Shown in pieces: positions 60,425-63,512 of a stretch of 64,000 bases of DNA; the stretch's first letter is position 1; each line of letters begins with the position of its first letter. The notes under the pieces are model-generated. The model made no database searches. It worked only from the letters and a program-made list of their open reading frames with translations, and was not told where the DNA came from. The DNA is from Acheta domesticus (lineage: Eukaryota; Arthropoda; Insecta; Orthoptera; Gryllidae), in NCBI GenBank assembly GCA_031308135.1, contig JAHLJT010004567.1, positions 37,832,389 through 37,896,388 of the forward strand, written 5' to 3'. Position numbers and translations under genes: made by a program.

Positions 60425-62716
60425 CAATGAAACGGAGAAATAGAAATTCGCGATGATTAAAACCCTTGACACTTGTGTTCCTTCCCCTTCTATTGTTTTG
60501 GTTTTAAGTTTTTGTTTTACACACTGAATGTAGCCGCCTCGTCTATGTGGCGCCAATGGGCGGCACAGAGATTATATACGGGGCGGCACGATGACGCGGG
60601 CGAGCAAATATATAAAGTAGAAAGTGCCGTTGTTGCGCGGTTCAATCTTACTCTTATGTATTGCAGTAAGTAATCTTTCAAGTGTGAAAATGTTTGTCGT
60701 GTGAATCCACTTACGAAATTTTACTCAGTAACTTCAGTTATTGTACCGTATTTTCGAAACTGTTTTACCGTTATCATACAGTAATTTAGTGGATGTGCTG
60801 TGGTTCTAAATTTCGCTTTCCTGTGCAAAATGTCAAGTTCTTTCCGCAGAGGTTGTAAAAATTCACCGGGCTGATTTTGTTACATCTGTGGCGTGTTTAT
60901 GGTTAAGTCTCAGATTAGATCGATGAATGATGTCGTTGGGAATTATATTATTTTTGTTTTGACTGTAAGATTGAGAATCAGGATAAAAGCTGGGCCCCTC
61001 TTGTGTGTTGTACGATGTGTCTAACGACCTGGCTTAAAAGAACCAAGAAAAGGATGCCTTTTGCTGTTCCGATGATATGGAGTCACTTTGGCGACTTGTT
61101 TCTGTATGACGAGTACAGCAGGAAGTAACAAGAAGAAACAGCGTGCCATCGAATACCCAAATTTGCAATCCGCGATCAGACCAGTGCCTCATGGAAAAAT
61201 TTTCCTGCCCCTACTCCTCCGAACGATTGGGAAACTATCGATATTGCAACACGTACCGGAACCAATGGGGATACTAACTCAATATCTGCAGAATCAAGCT
61301 GGAGCTCATGAATTTCGTAAAAGGAATAGACAAAGAAGGTGAAGGATTTAAGTATCTTAGACAGTGTTTTCCAAAACTAAGTGACTGTCTGTGAACATTA
61401 TATTTTATAAATTATTCTGAGTATGTAAATGCTAAAGTACACTTTTTAAATGCTAGTAATCTAACTGATTATATAGTTTTTAAATTGTTTCGATTTAATA
61501 AATTAATTTATAGAATTTTCAAAATTGATTGTCTTTGACACAAGCGCCAAAACGAAGTTGATTCCCTTTTTGCAGTCATACAGCTCATTTTCCGATACCT
61601 TCACTATAGATCATTATGTCTATTATGGTAAATTTGGCAACTACGCGTTACACAAAAATACGAGCTAATCCAGTAGAACGGCAATCATACTCGTATTCAG
61701 CGACCCAAAATTGGTCAGAATTAGTGAGTTTTGTTTCTGTAACTTTTCAAAAGTTTAAAAACGTCAGTCAGTGTAATTTTTCGTTTAAATTTGATTATTC
61801 GTCCAGCGAAAAGGTGACATATACTGATATTGATTTAATGAATAGGAAGCTATGTATTAGTTCTAATCTAATATTACGATATTTAAATTTGTTGTTAAGA
61901 TTAGGCCATGGATTATTGTATCGTAATAAATTTTATTACGACACTGATCTCGGTTTCATCAAAGTTGACGAAGAGAAGATTCGTTGTGTTTTGACTTTAA
62001 ATAATCATCAAGAATACCTAATTAAATTGTAATCAAACAATTGGCCTCGCCCTACGCATATAGAGAATCATTGAATATTTTATCATGGAACTTCAGTGAT
62101 AAATTCTCAATTTCTCCCGATTAGAAAATTCTCATTCTAGATGTTTTGGAACATTTGAATTTGTCAGGAGAAAATAGTGCATTTCAGACCTTAAGCCGAC
62201 CTAATTGTGACGTCGTGAACCATGACTCACAGTAGCCCTTTTAATATTCAGGTACGGCAAGCACAATACCCAAAGCAGAATTATAATATTTTCAGAGTGC
62301 TTCAAAAAAGTTACATTTAGAGAAAGTGAAGTTTCGTAATATAAGTAGAATAGCATATTTTCACTTCGTTTATTTGCAGAGATTCAGTAAATAATTAATT
62401 TTTGACACGAGAATTAGAGAAGAGATATAGACATTTTTACGAAAATCAAGTTGGTAGTAATTATTCTTTTGACAAAGAAAGAAAACTTTCGACTAGTGAT
62501 TGCATTAGTTATCATAATTGTTTCCTTGCTTTTACCTTAATAGAAATATTTCAAATATATTTAAAGAAATATTTTTGTTTATATTAACTTACAACAAATT
62601 CTGTTTATCGTGATATTAAATGAAGATTCCTGGATACAAGATATTAGTGATAAGTAAGGAACATAATCTTACCTTAAGACTGTAAGAAAGATGAACAAAG
62701 CGCTTGATGTATACAT
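24057..62716 (-). CDS. Secreted CUB-domain serine protease (chymotrypsin fold), ten coding exons
   Basis: Predicted 516-residue secreted protease of family S1. Ten exons join in phase with no stop (1551 nt with the stop). Layout: signal peptide about 1-16; basic stretch with SVRRISHLRRRLHRH; six-Cys module 65-96; CUB domain about 102-220; linker with CGI (Cys230), the Cys usually disulphide-linked to the catalytic domain; protease from Ile289 (IFNGHEAVPHEFPW). Triad: His329 (ITAGHC), Asp380 (YDVALLKL), Ser467 (GDSGGP). Cys pairs C42-C58, C168-C182 and C191-C220 are present and C136-C201 is absent. The residue before Ile289 is Asn, not Arg/Lys, and position 189 is Gln461 instead of trypsin Asp. 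Such proteases usually act in haemolymph cascades, venom or digestion. Which of these applies cannot be read from the sequence. Confidence 0.88.
24216..26742. other. Protease intron 9, mostly unassigned
   Basis: AT-rich intron with a C homopolymer near 24418-24428 and another near 26420-26428. A 62-codon plus-strand frame at 26159-26347 (FIYKKYSNKDFRKELLGQLV) faintly recalls the C-terminus of piggyBac-type transposases but is too short to call. Otherwise nothing recognised. Confidence 0.35.
26743..26921 (-). CDS. Protease exon 9, mid protease domain
   Basis: Acceptor ttctatttag, donor aat|gtaaga. It encodes VFAGWGMTENGLSP, RRACQAAWRDVSIPNYMICS and TTQACN. AGWG, C168 (RAC) and C182 (MIC) are standard. 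The residue two before Cys463 (chymotrypsin 189) is Gln461, so a trypsin-like Arg/Lys pocket is not expected. Confidence 0.93.
27497..27711 (-). CDS. Protease exon 8, catalytic Asp
   Basis: Acceptor ttttttcctccag, donor acag|gtgaaa. It encodes KRFEILLGAHDISA, RHPSYHTVNYDVALLKLSER and IIQPICLP. Asp380 in YDVALLKL is the catalytic Asp (DIALL motif). Cys400 in PICLP is the partner for the light-chain Cys. Confidence 0.94.
27795..28116 (-). CDS. Protease exon 7, linker, activation site and catalytic His
   Basis: Acceptor gttatatttcag, donor tt|gtaaaa. CEACGIQ opens a linker of about 58 residues with NETK (possible glycosylation), then GRKLTEN|IFNGHEAVPHEF gives the mature N-terminus at Ile289. 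RCTASLITSNWLITAGHC carries the C42-C58 pair and catalytic His329. The expected P1 Arg or Lys is replaced by Asn288. Confidence 0.93.
28190..28800 (+). repeat. Old copy D of ACTTTCCCGTAT family
   Basis: Diverged but collinear with other copies: gtgagtatattgtaatgcta, tttttgtctgtctgttctct, aaccttccacaggattttct, ccaaaatggatatttcctga, gggcctgagaat. It lies in protease intron 6. Terminal motifs are no longer clear. Confidence 0.5.
28991..29107 (-). CDS. Protease exon 6, end of CUB domain
   Basis: Acceptor gaattttcag, donor ccag|gtacat. It encodes LIEVSSISKLKIVAVTQSVG and ALWKIQLTQIGCEEIKLP. The strand pattern (I.S....L.I......G......) fits the last strands of a CUB domain, then Cys219 starts the linker toward the protease domain. 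Confidence 0.85.
29220..29353 (-). CDS. Protease exon 5, middle of CUB domain
   Basis: Acceptor aatttaaaaacag, donor cca|gtgagt. It encodes IDFLEAHLTPSLDSSCYEDI and NGNYNTPFCGYLNGYS. The pair C158 and C179, with YED and PFCG, gives the second CUB disulphide and the typical D.....C.YD.....PYCG layout. Confidence 0.85.
29354..30060. other. Protease intron 4, unassigned part
   Basis: AT-rich noncoding sequence between exon 5 and the CR1-like LINE fragment. No repeat or frame recognised. Confidence 0.35.
30060..31010 (+). mobile_element. CR1/L2-like LINE fragment (ORF1 esterase end and endonuclease start)
   Basis: Plus strand, in protease intron 4. Near 30100-30180 HTQVIMATLPPGTTTFCKQQ matches the SGNH-esterase ORF1 segment seen as NIVVSTLPFWYNKP in the other copy (39.9-40.7 kb). 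LFTWHDLHMNHIGKQKIG near 30270-30330 matches its FTRHGLHLNLVGKHALG. A Pro/Ser-coding CT-rich linker follows (30340-30660), then endonuclease start LNHISILCFTEQWLTKEQLD and IPGFSLASSSCR (30810-30910). Stops interrupt it. Same family as the minus-strand copy but a different insertion. Confidence 0.7.
31010..31900 (+). mobile_element. LINE reverse transcriptase fragment, RTE-like
   Basis: TFIIFIDYEKVNDNVNRQKL (palm block with Asp), a broken LRQGCGLS block near 31261, ILFADDQTIIMYSEDNLQ (31390, catalytic FADD intact), QKTKVLAIQGKEQRRAKIV and VNKFSYLGNIVSEYNQIQED, then SRIRCGSETWVMKERDKQKL and VAHKRFLRLLMHG. The order fits the RT, thumb and C-terminal region of RTE-type endonuclease-RT proteins. 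Many frameshifts, 5'-truncated, directly downstream of the CR1/L2-like fragment and in the same orientation. Confidence 0.7.
32043..32781 (-). repeat. Copy E of ACTTTCCCGTAT family
   Basis: Begins aaactagtggtactac (the complement of the usual right end) and proceeds through caatcagggaatatcaattg, tggacagacaatcag and gatatcaaaaacccacaaac to tttttactttt. It is inverted relative to copy F, which starts immediately next to it. Confidence 0.65.
32782..34222 (+). repeat. Copy F of ACTTTCCCGTAT family, full length
   Basis: Starts acttttccatatatatacgt, then tatacgtagtatagggaaat, ends acgggaaagtctgtgccatt plus ctatagcactactagttt. About 1.44 kb, uninterrupted except for a 46-bp hairpin near 33131. It is the best guide copy, together with H. 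No long conserved frame. Confidence 0.75.
33131..33176. mobile_element. 46-bp palindromic insertion inside copy F
   Basis: Perfect 14-bp inverted arms (atagaggagagata at 33133-33146 and complement at 33163-33176). It is flanked by aaggtggt (33123-33130) and gaggtggt (33177-33184), an 8-bp near-duplication. Other family copies lack this stretch. Confidence 0.6.
34223..35065. other. Protease intron 4, unassigned part
   Basis: Noncoding AT-rich sequence apart from the small frame described separately at 34869-35027. A short palindromic gtcgtcgacgtc stretch lies near 34709. Confidence 0.35.
34869..35027 (+). CDS. Small secreted-peptide-like frame (52 codons), doubtful
   Basis: The ATG at 34869 opens MIAAAIKLVILSLLAFNG, a good signal-peptide profile, then a short hydrophilic tail with one Cys (EVPCPSIVPWLYTNDYHK) and TAG. 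It is antisense to the protease gene, inside intron 4. A ttgatatttcag acceptor-like site lies just upstream of the ATG (34845-34859). No family recognised, no supporting exon found. It may be chance. Confidence 0.25.
   Translation: MIAAAIKLVILSLLAFNGMTKYNSSEGGEVPCPSIVPWLYTNDYHKSYLRFL
35066..35250. mobile_element. MITE, pogo/Tigger-like ends
   Basis: Terminal inverted repeats tagtaaaccctcgttagcac (left) and tagtaaaccttcgttaacac (complement of right), flanked by TA on both sides. About 185 bp with internal aacacgaa repeats, noncoding. TA duplication and the GTAAACC-type ends fit a Tc1/mariner-superfamily (pogo-like) non-autonomous element. Confidence 0.7.
35341..35470 (-). CDS. Protease exon 4, first part of CUB domain
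   Basis: Acceptor tttttgtctag, donor aag|gtgagg. It encodes PCANFTEENSVTFINPSYPK and NCELRMKTKHTTCAIR. C102 and C128, with the INPSYPKGETYSVNC pattern, match the start of a CUB domain (C...G.I.SP.YP..Y..N..C). NFT is a possible N-glycosylation site. The joined Arg codon leads into exon 5. Confidence 0.82.
35762..35905. repeat. (TC)n/(AC)n compound microsatellite
   Basis: A (tc)n run at about 35766-35792 followed by imperfect cacaca/ctctct units to about 35905. It lies in protease intron 3. Confidence 0.9.
36114..36160. repeat. (TTTA)n microsatellite
   Basis: About eleven uninterrupted ttta units. Preceded by non-AT-rich sequence (ccggccgctgtgcatgctcg) and followed by the long A run, the whole stretch (36000-36299) may be a processed retro-insertion. 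Confidence 0.85.
36245..36299 (+). repeat. Poly(A) tract of 55 A
   Basis: Uninterrupted A homopolymer, then cgaaaacgaaaaa. Its length suggests the tail of a recent plus-strand retroposition, possibly of the unidentified 36000-36240 segment. It may also be an assembly or sequencing length artefact. Confidence 0.8.
36300..36579. other. Unassigned sequence next to LINE 3' end
   Basis: Contains a short coding-like plus-strand stretch (GAISAFALWIRETGQKPDR near 36470-36535). No family recognised. The minus-strand LINE ends close to 36580. Confidence 0.3.
36622..38728 (-). CDS. LINE reverse transcriptase, large intact frame
   Basis: The upstream frame (38728-38012) covers the region before the RT, with MWDIVKNTT and SSGLDEFPDCLLKTCAP. 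The main frame (38067-36622, 481 codons) has NYRPISLLSVFSKILER, HGFRKSKSTETAI, GIFLDLSKAFDVIDHKIL (first Asp), EHGVPQGSILGPILFLLYVN, VLFADDTNVLC (FADD, catalytic pair intact), KFLGLSIQSNLKW, and a C-terminal LLYNALPDDIKQLKSVYKFK as in CR1/L2/Kiri-type elements. Only one frameshift separates the two frames near 38040. Confidence 0.88.
38820..39508 (-). pseudogene. LINE endonuclease
   Basis: Frame 39508-39221: IDVFCFTEHWLSQNDINTLQ (catalytic Glu) and GGSCIYIRNYIDS. After a shift near 39220: YRPPTKRASDYFTF and SIVVCGDFNIDFLS (GDFN block), and near 38880 NNLGYSDHDAQIL (SDH catalytic block). All the key motifs of an APE-type LINE endonuclease are kept although the frame is broken. Confidence 0.84.
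39600..40733 (-). pseudogene. LINE ORF1, SGNH-esterase type
   Basis: The frame from 40733 starts MATNRYTLSTLYALKADLL and a coiled-coil-like helix, then Pro/Thr-rich sequence, then KKVLILADSHGR (block I, Ser of the GDS motif). The next frame (40276-39914) has DTVIIIGGQNDINLG (block III G-x-N-D) and NIVVSTLPFWYNKP. A further shift gives HFTRHGLHLNLVGKHALG (block V, usually DxxH) near 39840-39895. A Pro/Ser-rich tail ends near 39600. In this family the protein is thought to bind RNA or membranes during retrotransposition. Broken by two frameshifts. Confidence 0.8.
40736..41045. other. AT-rich sequence between two LINEs
   Basis: Probably the remaining 5' part of the minus-strand CR1/L2-like element or its flank. 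No frame or repeat identified. Confidence 0.35.
41046..43130 (+). mobile_element. R1-clade LINE, 5'-truncated
   Basis: Plus strand. RT remnants: YGFSKARSTIDAIMLVDTV and RGSKWRRDPKKYCAVVTLN near 41085-41215 (R1-type KYCAVVTLDVKNAFNSA block). RLPQG-like block broken near 41395. Frame 41424-41783: LLWNILYDEVLKLPLPEG, IIGFADDITIVVVA (FADD intact), AEHKTEVLL. The frame from 41764 gives the thumb and linker. The frame 42249-42479 has the zinc knuckle CLVCEPDVEDAENVFFQC, where family His reads Asn. Near 43079-43102 the hairpin ctgggtagtacgggctaccc in less AT-rich DNA resembles LINE 3' UTR structures. The stretch 42560-42900 may be a separate insertion. Confidence 0.75.
43131..43544. other. Protease intron 3, unassigned
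   Basis: AT-rich, with short ttagttagctt-type direct repeats near 43318-43350. No element recognised. Confidence 0.35.
43545..43660 (-). repeat. Copy G fragment of ACTTTCCCGTAT family
   Basis: Reads gaaactagtggtactataga, gggacagactttctcgtact, then tagtgtagctagcttttcgg. This is the inverted right end of the family, cut off where the next repeat starts (ggggactgtccataaattac). Confidence 0.6.
43661..43800. repeat. Terminal fragment of a DNA-transposon-like repeat
   Basis: Begins gggactgtccataaattacg followed by aacgcacccgtaatgcgcac and gaaccccctaaaaaatt. This type of GTCCATAAATTACGTAAC end is common in arthropod repeats. The opposite end was not found, so the extent is uncertain. Confidence 0.4.
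44174..45512 (+). repeat. Copy H of ACTTTCCCGTAT family, full length
   Basis: Starts actatcccgtatacatacgt, ends aatacgggaaagtctgtgcc plus attttgtagcaccgctggtt. About 1.34 kb and collinear with F. Contains a 26-bp minisatellite at about 44690-44815. It is immediately followed by an inverted fragment of the same family. Confidence 0.75.
44690..44815. repeat. 26-bp minisatellite within copy H
   Basis: Unit aaaatttagaaaaatgtaat plus ttttac, about four to five copies, the middle three identical. It arose locally from the family's own acaaaaatgtaatttt phrase, which is single in other copies. Confidence 0.8.
45513..46440 (-). repeat. Copies I, J and K of ACTTTCCCGTAT family (inverted fragments)
   Basis: Three adjoining minus-oriented pieces. 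I (45513-45681) runs from cgttatcaggacccgacaat to tatacgggaaagtaaa. J (about 45690-46033) contains cggtgtcagaggaccccaaa and ends acgtatgtatacgagacagt. K (46034-46440) runs from aactagtggtcctgcagaat to acgtacgtatacgagaaagt. Each ends at the same terminal motif, so they look like independent truncated copies stacked end to end. Confidence 0.65.
46441..46925. other. Protease intron 3, unassigned
   Basis: Moderately GC-richer patch (46610-46880, for example gacgcgtgatagtagaccca) with no recognisable frame or repeat. Confidence 0.3.
46926..47003. repeat. (TA)n(GA)n compound microsatellite
   Basis: About 22 ta units followed by about 14 imperfect ga units. Confidence 0.92.
47030..47165 (-). repeat. 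Copy L terminal fragment of ACTTTCCCGTAT family
   Basis: atccactttttcgttatcag, ggcccagcaatgattttttt, cgtatattactccgtatata and a closing tatacaggaacgtaaaaagt match the left end of the family in inverse orientation. Confidence 0.65.
47360..47900. repeat. Two tandem ~290-bp units, family-related
   Basis: Unit 1 (about 47360-47640) and unit 2 (about 47650-47900) share taggacgcttaagataatgg/aggacgcttaagggaatgat, the phrase gcagat, cttcctacaactacaatt-like text and aaaacagatcttcaaataa. They resemble the middle of the ACTTTCCCGTAT family but form their own tandem pair. Confidence 0.55.
47901..48420. other. Protease intron 3, unassigned
   Basis: AT-rich noncoding sequence. Nothing recognised. Confidence 0.3.
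48421..48700. other. GC-richer island of unknown origin
   Basis: Sharply different composition from its flanks (for example ggggctgcgtaggtggacac, ggcgcgtcgacctcatggca), without a credible frame. The style resembles 5' UTRs of arthropod LINEs, suggesting a retroelement scrap. No coding part is attached. Confidence 0.35.
48760..50215. repeat. Host repeat of the mariner-like insertion
   Basis: Sequence left of the mariner (48760-48856, taatgagttttacgaaaagt ... cgagaagta) and right of it (50184-50210, gttttagcatcactagtt) together match an uninterrupted relative at 51975-52098 (taatgggttttacaaaaagt ... cgagaaagta ... gttttagcaccactagtt). This fixes the empty site. Confidence 0.7.
48857..50183 (-). 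mobile_element. Mariner-like DNA transposon with decayed transposase
   Basis: 1327 bp with long terminal inverted repeats: left caggctgagtcaaaaatgac ... caactttcaaggcatataaa, right complement cagggtgagtcaataaggac ... caactttcaaggcatataaa. Flanked by TA on both sides. The minus strand encodes transposase pieces: MANFTSAERASFVLWFQETN (DUF4817-type helix-turn-helix start), IFSDEFTFHLNGKVNTH (first Asp), VPFYFQQDGAPHH (second Asp) and RPPRSPDLTLMDLFLWGFIK (third Asp). The catalytic motifs are recognisable but lie in different frames, so this copy is dead. Confidence 0.88.
50230..50970 (-). repeat. Copy M of ACTTTCCCGTAT family
   Basis: Collinear in inverse orientation: ggaagttgtaggaagacgcc, atcgaggaatatcaattttg, gactgaacggtttaggcggt, cagacagacgcacagacata, ccacttttttgttaccaggg, ending ggcaagaaagtaaaag. 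Confidence 0.65.
51215..51825 (-). repeat. Copy N of ACTTTCCCGTAT family
   Basis: Starts catgaactagtaatgctttg, continues agtttgggctaacttttcga and reaches gcactatcctcagaaaacgt and tcatccaaaattacgcaaaa. Inverse orientation, truncated where hAT-end sequence begins. Confidence 0.5.
51826..51974. mobile_element. Solo end of the hAT family seen at 14.7 kb
   Basis: Its complement (taccagggtagagcaaaata, tttaaatttagtatttaaat, aagtatttaaatac) aligns over about 140 bp with the left end of the hAT element at 14656-14800. Only one end is present. Confidence 0.65.
52171..52736. mobile_element. Small hAT-like non-autonomous element
   Basis: Flanked by a perfect 8-bp duplication gctattat (52163-52170 and 52737-52744). 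The ends aaggtgacca and taaatgacca (complement of right end) form a short imperfect inverted repeat. 566 bp with no usable transposase. A hairpin gtcctccctaaaggaggac lies near its right end. Confidence 0.65.
52787..53150. repeat. Left member of a 360-bp direct repeat pair
   Basis: ctagcgtacccgagcgagaa, ctctcgcatggtaaacccca, gaaagttgttaatgaaacgt, gagttagcttttcgctttct. It aligns with 55255-55620 in the same orientation. Confidence 0.7.
53430..53477. repeat. (ATA)n microsatellite
   Basis: About sixteen uninterrupted ata/aat units. Confidence 0.92.
53480..54000. other. Protease intron 3, unassigned
   Basis: AT-rich sequence with short tagaagcagaatacagtaaa-like internal repeats near 53710-53760. 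Nothing else recognised. Confidence 0.35.
54003..54800. repeat. Satellite with ~150-bp monomers in a 448-bp higher-order unit
   Basis: The phrase gacttgggcaaaact recurs at 54003, 54157, 54304, 54451, 54604 and 54752, spaced 154, 147, 147, 153 and 148 bp. Every third monomer is most alike: 54003 and 54451 share ttacaaattga and cttctacacgatggt, while 54157 and 54604 share the next monomer's text. This gives a 448-bp higher-order period. The 109-codon frame across it looks like a by-product. Confidence 0.8.
54801..55254. other. Protease intron 3, between satellite and second direct repeat
   Basis: Noncoding as far as can be seen. Nothing recognised. Confidence 0.35.
55255..55620. repeat. Right member of a 360-bp direct repeat pair
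   Basis: cgtaaccgtgcgaaaactct, cgcatgttaaaccacacact, gaaagttgttatcgaacgtg, acagttagcttttagcttcc, aligning with 52787-53150. The pair brackets the satellite block, 2.47 kb apart start to start. Confidence 0.7.
55621..56088. other. Protease intron 3, unassigned
   Basis: AT-rich. Nothing recognised. Confidence 0.35.
56089..56587 (+). repeat. Copy O of ACTTTCCCGTAT family, internally deleted
   Basis: Starts within the left end (atatacgtagtatagggaaa), continues to gtcgatctgcttctagtcga, then jumps near 56420 to the right end (gaaaattaagaaaatgaaaa) and ends aatacgggaaagtctgtgcc plus attatgtagcaccactagtt. It keeps both termini but has lost about 0.8 kb of middle. Confidence 0.72.
56773..56907 (-). 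CDS. Protease exon 3, six-cysteine module
   Basis: Acceptor ttatttacag, donor a|gtgagt. Cysteines at residues 65, 69, 75, 86, 95 and 96 (spacing C-x3-C-x5-C-x10-C-x8-CC) lie in VCQHNCFTKEHCSI, MPCYVKGVEGVCC. Six Cys ending in CC recall a compact CLIP domain, but the first spacings are too short for a standard CLIP, so I leave it unclassified. Confidence 0.78.
56985..57100 (-). CDS. Protease exon 2, basic propeptide segment
   Basis: Acceptor caattttcag, donor tgga|gtacgt. In phase it encodes SETDSVRRISHLRRRLHRHI and YIYFTSPFW. The Arg/His-rich stretch (RRISHLRRRLHRH) is a candidate site for furin-like or tryptic processing of the N-terminal part. No domain recognised. Confidence 0.65.
57101..57555. 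other. Protease intron 1, unassigned
   Basis: No element recognised. Confidence 0.35.
57556..57615. repeat. (TA)n tract, left
   Basis: About 60 bp of ta repeats with one gtca-type interruption, abutting the hAT element at 57616. Confidence 0.9.
57616..59042 (-). mobile_element. hAT element with transposase remnants, inserted in (TA)n
   Basis: Ends cagtggcgtagcctgag and, complemented, cagggacgtagcgttcatag: an imperfect hAT-type terminal repeat. AT-repeat DNA lies on both sides, so an 8-bp duplication (atatatat) is possible but cannot be proved. The minus strand encodes pieces of a ZMYM/hAT-Ac-type transposase: LGDKGLVFSSHNKNRGSSNR (58300-58370), VFREISPEIQIHWISSVSMV and ASFVSALLDDTLDVSSKKDN (58037-58261, catalytic-domain start). 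Right of 58400 the coding is lost. 1427 bp, non-autonomous. Confidence 0.8.
59043..59109. repeat. (TA)n tract, middle
   Basis: About 66 bp of pure at repeats between the hAT element and the foldback element. Confidence 0.92.
59110..60373. mobile_element. Foldback DNA element with ~470-bp inverted arms
   Basis: The left arm (about 59110-59583) and right arm (about 59920-60373) are inverted copies: cagggtgagtcacgtaactt / caggatgagtcacgtaactt, then agcacctcctgtaacttttg identical in both, through gtaaaaagacgaatcca to ttcctgaact. A centre of about 335 bp has no coding capacity. TA repeats flank both sides, compatible with a TA target. The outer end CAGGGTGAGTCA is the same as that of the mariner-like element at 48857, suggesting mobilisation by a related transposase. 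Confidence 0.85.
60374..60422. repeat. (TA)n tract, right
   Basis: About 48 bp of ta repeats immediately after the foldback element. Confidence 0.92.
60604..60640 (+). promoter_or_regulatory. TATA-box promoter candidate
   Basis: caaatatataaagtagaaag gives a TATATAAA box, in locally GC-rich DNA, with gcgcggttcaatcttactct about 30 bp downstream as a possible start site. It lies 200 bp before the decayed frame at 60829 and is probably that element's own promoter. Confidence 0.4.
60829..61345 (+). pseudogene. Decayed copy of an arthropod repeat-associated protein family
   Basis: The ATG at 60829 opens MSSSFRRGCKNSPG, then a stop, then FCYICGVFMVKSQ, later frames with WLKRTKKRMPFAVPMIW-like text (61030-61080), and the frame 61088-61342 has IEYPNLQSAIRPVPHGK. 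I recall this order (FCYICG ... MPFAIPM.W ... YPN..SAIRPVPH) from multi-copy hypothetical proteins in many arthropod genomes, thought to come from transposable elements. Several frameshifts and stops, so not functional. Confidence 0.6.
61616..62032 (+). CDS. Orphan 138-codon frame, unidentified
   Basis: ATG at 61616, stop at 62030-62032. Composition is protein-like (mixed polar residues; SVTFQKFKNVSQCNFSFKFD, RLGHGLLYRNKFYYDTDLGF, DEEKIRCVLTLNNHQEYL). No family, signal peptide or membrane segment recognised. It lies in protease intron 1 on the opposite strand. It could be a gene, a mobile-element protein or chance; a frame this long is unusual in such AT-rich DNA. Confidence 0.35.
   Translation: MSIMVNLATTRYTKIRANPVERQSYSYSATQNWSELVSFVSVTFQKFKNVSQCNFSFKFDYSSSEKVTYTDIDLMNRKLCISSNLILRYLNLLLRLGHGLLYRNKFYYDTDLGFIKVDEEKIRCVLTLNNHQEYLIKL
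62033..62672. other. Protease intron 1, part next to exon 1
   Basis: AT-rich noncoding sequence. Nothing recognised. Confidence 0.4.
62673..62716 (-). CDS. Protease exon 1, signal peptide
   Basis: The ATG at 62716-62714 opens MYTSSALFIFLTVL, then a split codon and donor ag|gtaaga. With the first codon of exon 2 it forms a short classic signal peptide (Thr/Ser n-region, Phe/Ile/Leu core). Upstream in the same frame the reading stays open and hydrophobic (VIIAVLAVFVNGQWCLQD) without another Met before a stop, so this ATG is the simplest start. Phase 2 at the donor fits exon 2. Confidence 0.62.
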
Positions 62717-63400
62717 ATCTTGGAGGCACCACTGACCGTTTACGAATACTGCTAATACTGCAATGATTACAATACCTGCACGGCTGTAGTGAAAGCAGAA
62801 TACTTTCTCTAAAAAGAAAAGCTATTTGGAAAATAGGGGCTTGAAAAAATGATAAAGAGATAAAAGAAGAGTCGAGTAAAAGGAGAATTAATGTAAAATA
62901 TCACTGGTAAGTTTCGTTTTAATGCTACAAATACATTAACTGTAAACCATCGATTCTAACTCCACAAATAGCGCTTATTTATTTTATTTTAAATGAGTAA
63001 GCAAAAATCCTGTTAAAATTCATTAAAATGTTTAAAAACATGGAAACACAAAAGGAAATATTTTTCTTCTCGAGTCTGGATGATCACGGAAAGTTAATTT
63101 GTTGTAATTTATGTAATTTCACAATATTGGTAGCAAATAGGTGCGGTTCGTGCTAGTCAAAGTTCTTGGTATAATTTTTATTGAAATTTTTTAATCAACG
63201 TGCGTAACAATACAGCATAACAAACATGTGAATTTACATATTTTTTATTACACGGAAAAATTATCTGTGAGAAAACGATGTGGGCACTGATATGACATTT
63301 TAGTTTTATACTCGTGTATTCCCAATAGCCGCATATGTGATTATCGCCGTATTTACATTTGGAAACATGGTGTACACAGTACGCATGGCGACCACCAGAT
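62717..63400. other. Upstream region of serine protease gene
   Basis: Minus-strand 5' flank. No clear TATA box at the usual distance. A TCAGTG initiator-like hexamer lies about 15-20 nt before the ATG on the minus strand, and an upstream acceptor-like cttttcttttta-g site near 62805 could mean a further 5' exon. Beyond that nothing recognised. Confidence 0.3.
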
Positions 63401-63411
63401 GATGTCTGAGT

Positions 63412-63462
63412 CACGGTGTAAGATATTCATCTTATACAAGATATATATCTTACACCGTGGTC
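63412..63462. repeat. Inverted repeat with tcacggtgtaagata arms
   Basis: cacggtgtaagatat (63414) and its complement atatcttacaccgtg (to about 63460) surround about 17 bp. The same arm sequence occurs once near 42673-42690 (gtcacggtgtaagatataca), so it probably marks the end of a dispersed element. Confidence 0.6.
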
Positions 63463-63512
63463 TGAATGTATTGGTGTGTAGTAGACAACAAATGCAAACG
63501 TTAGTATCCTAT

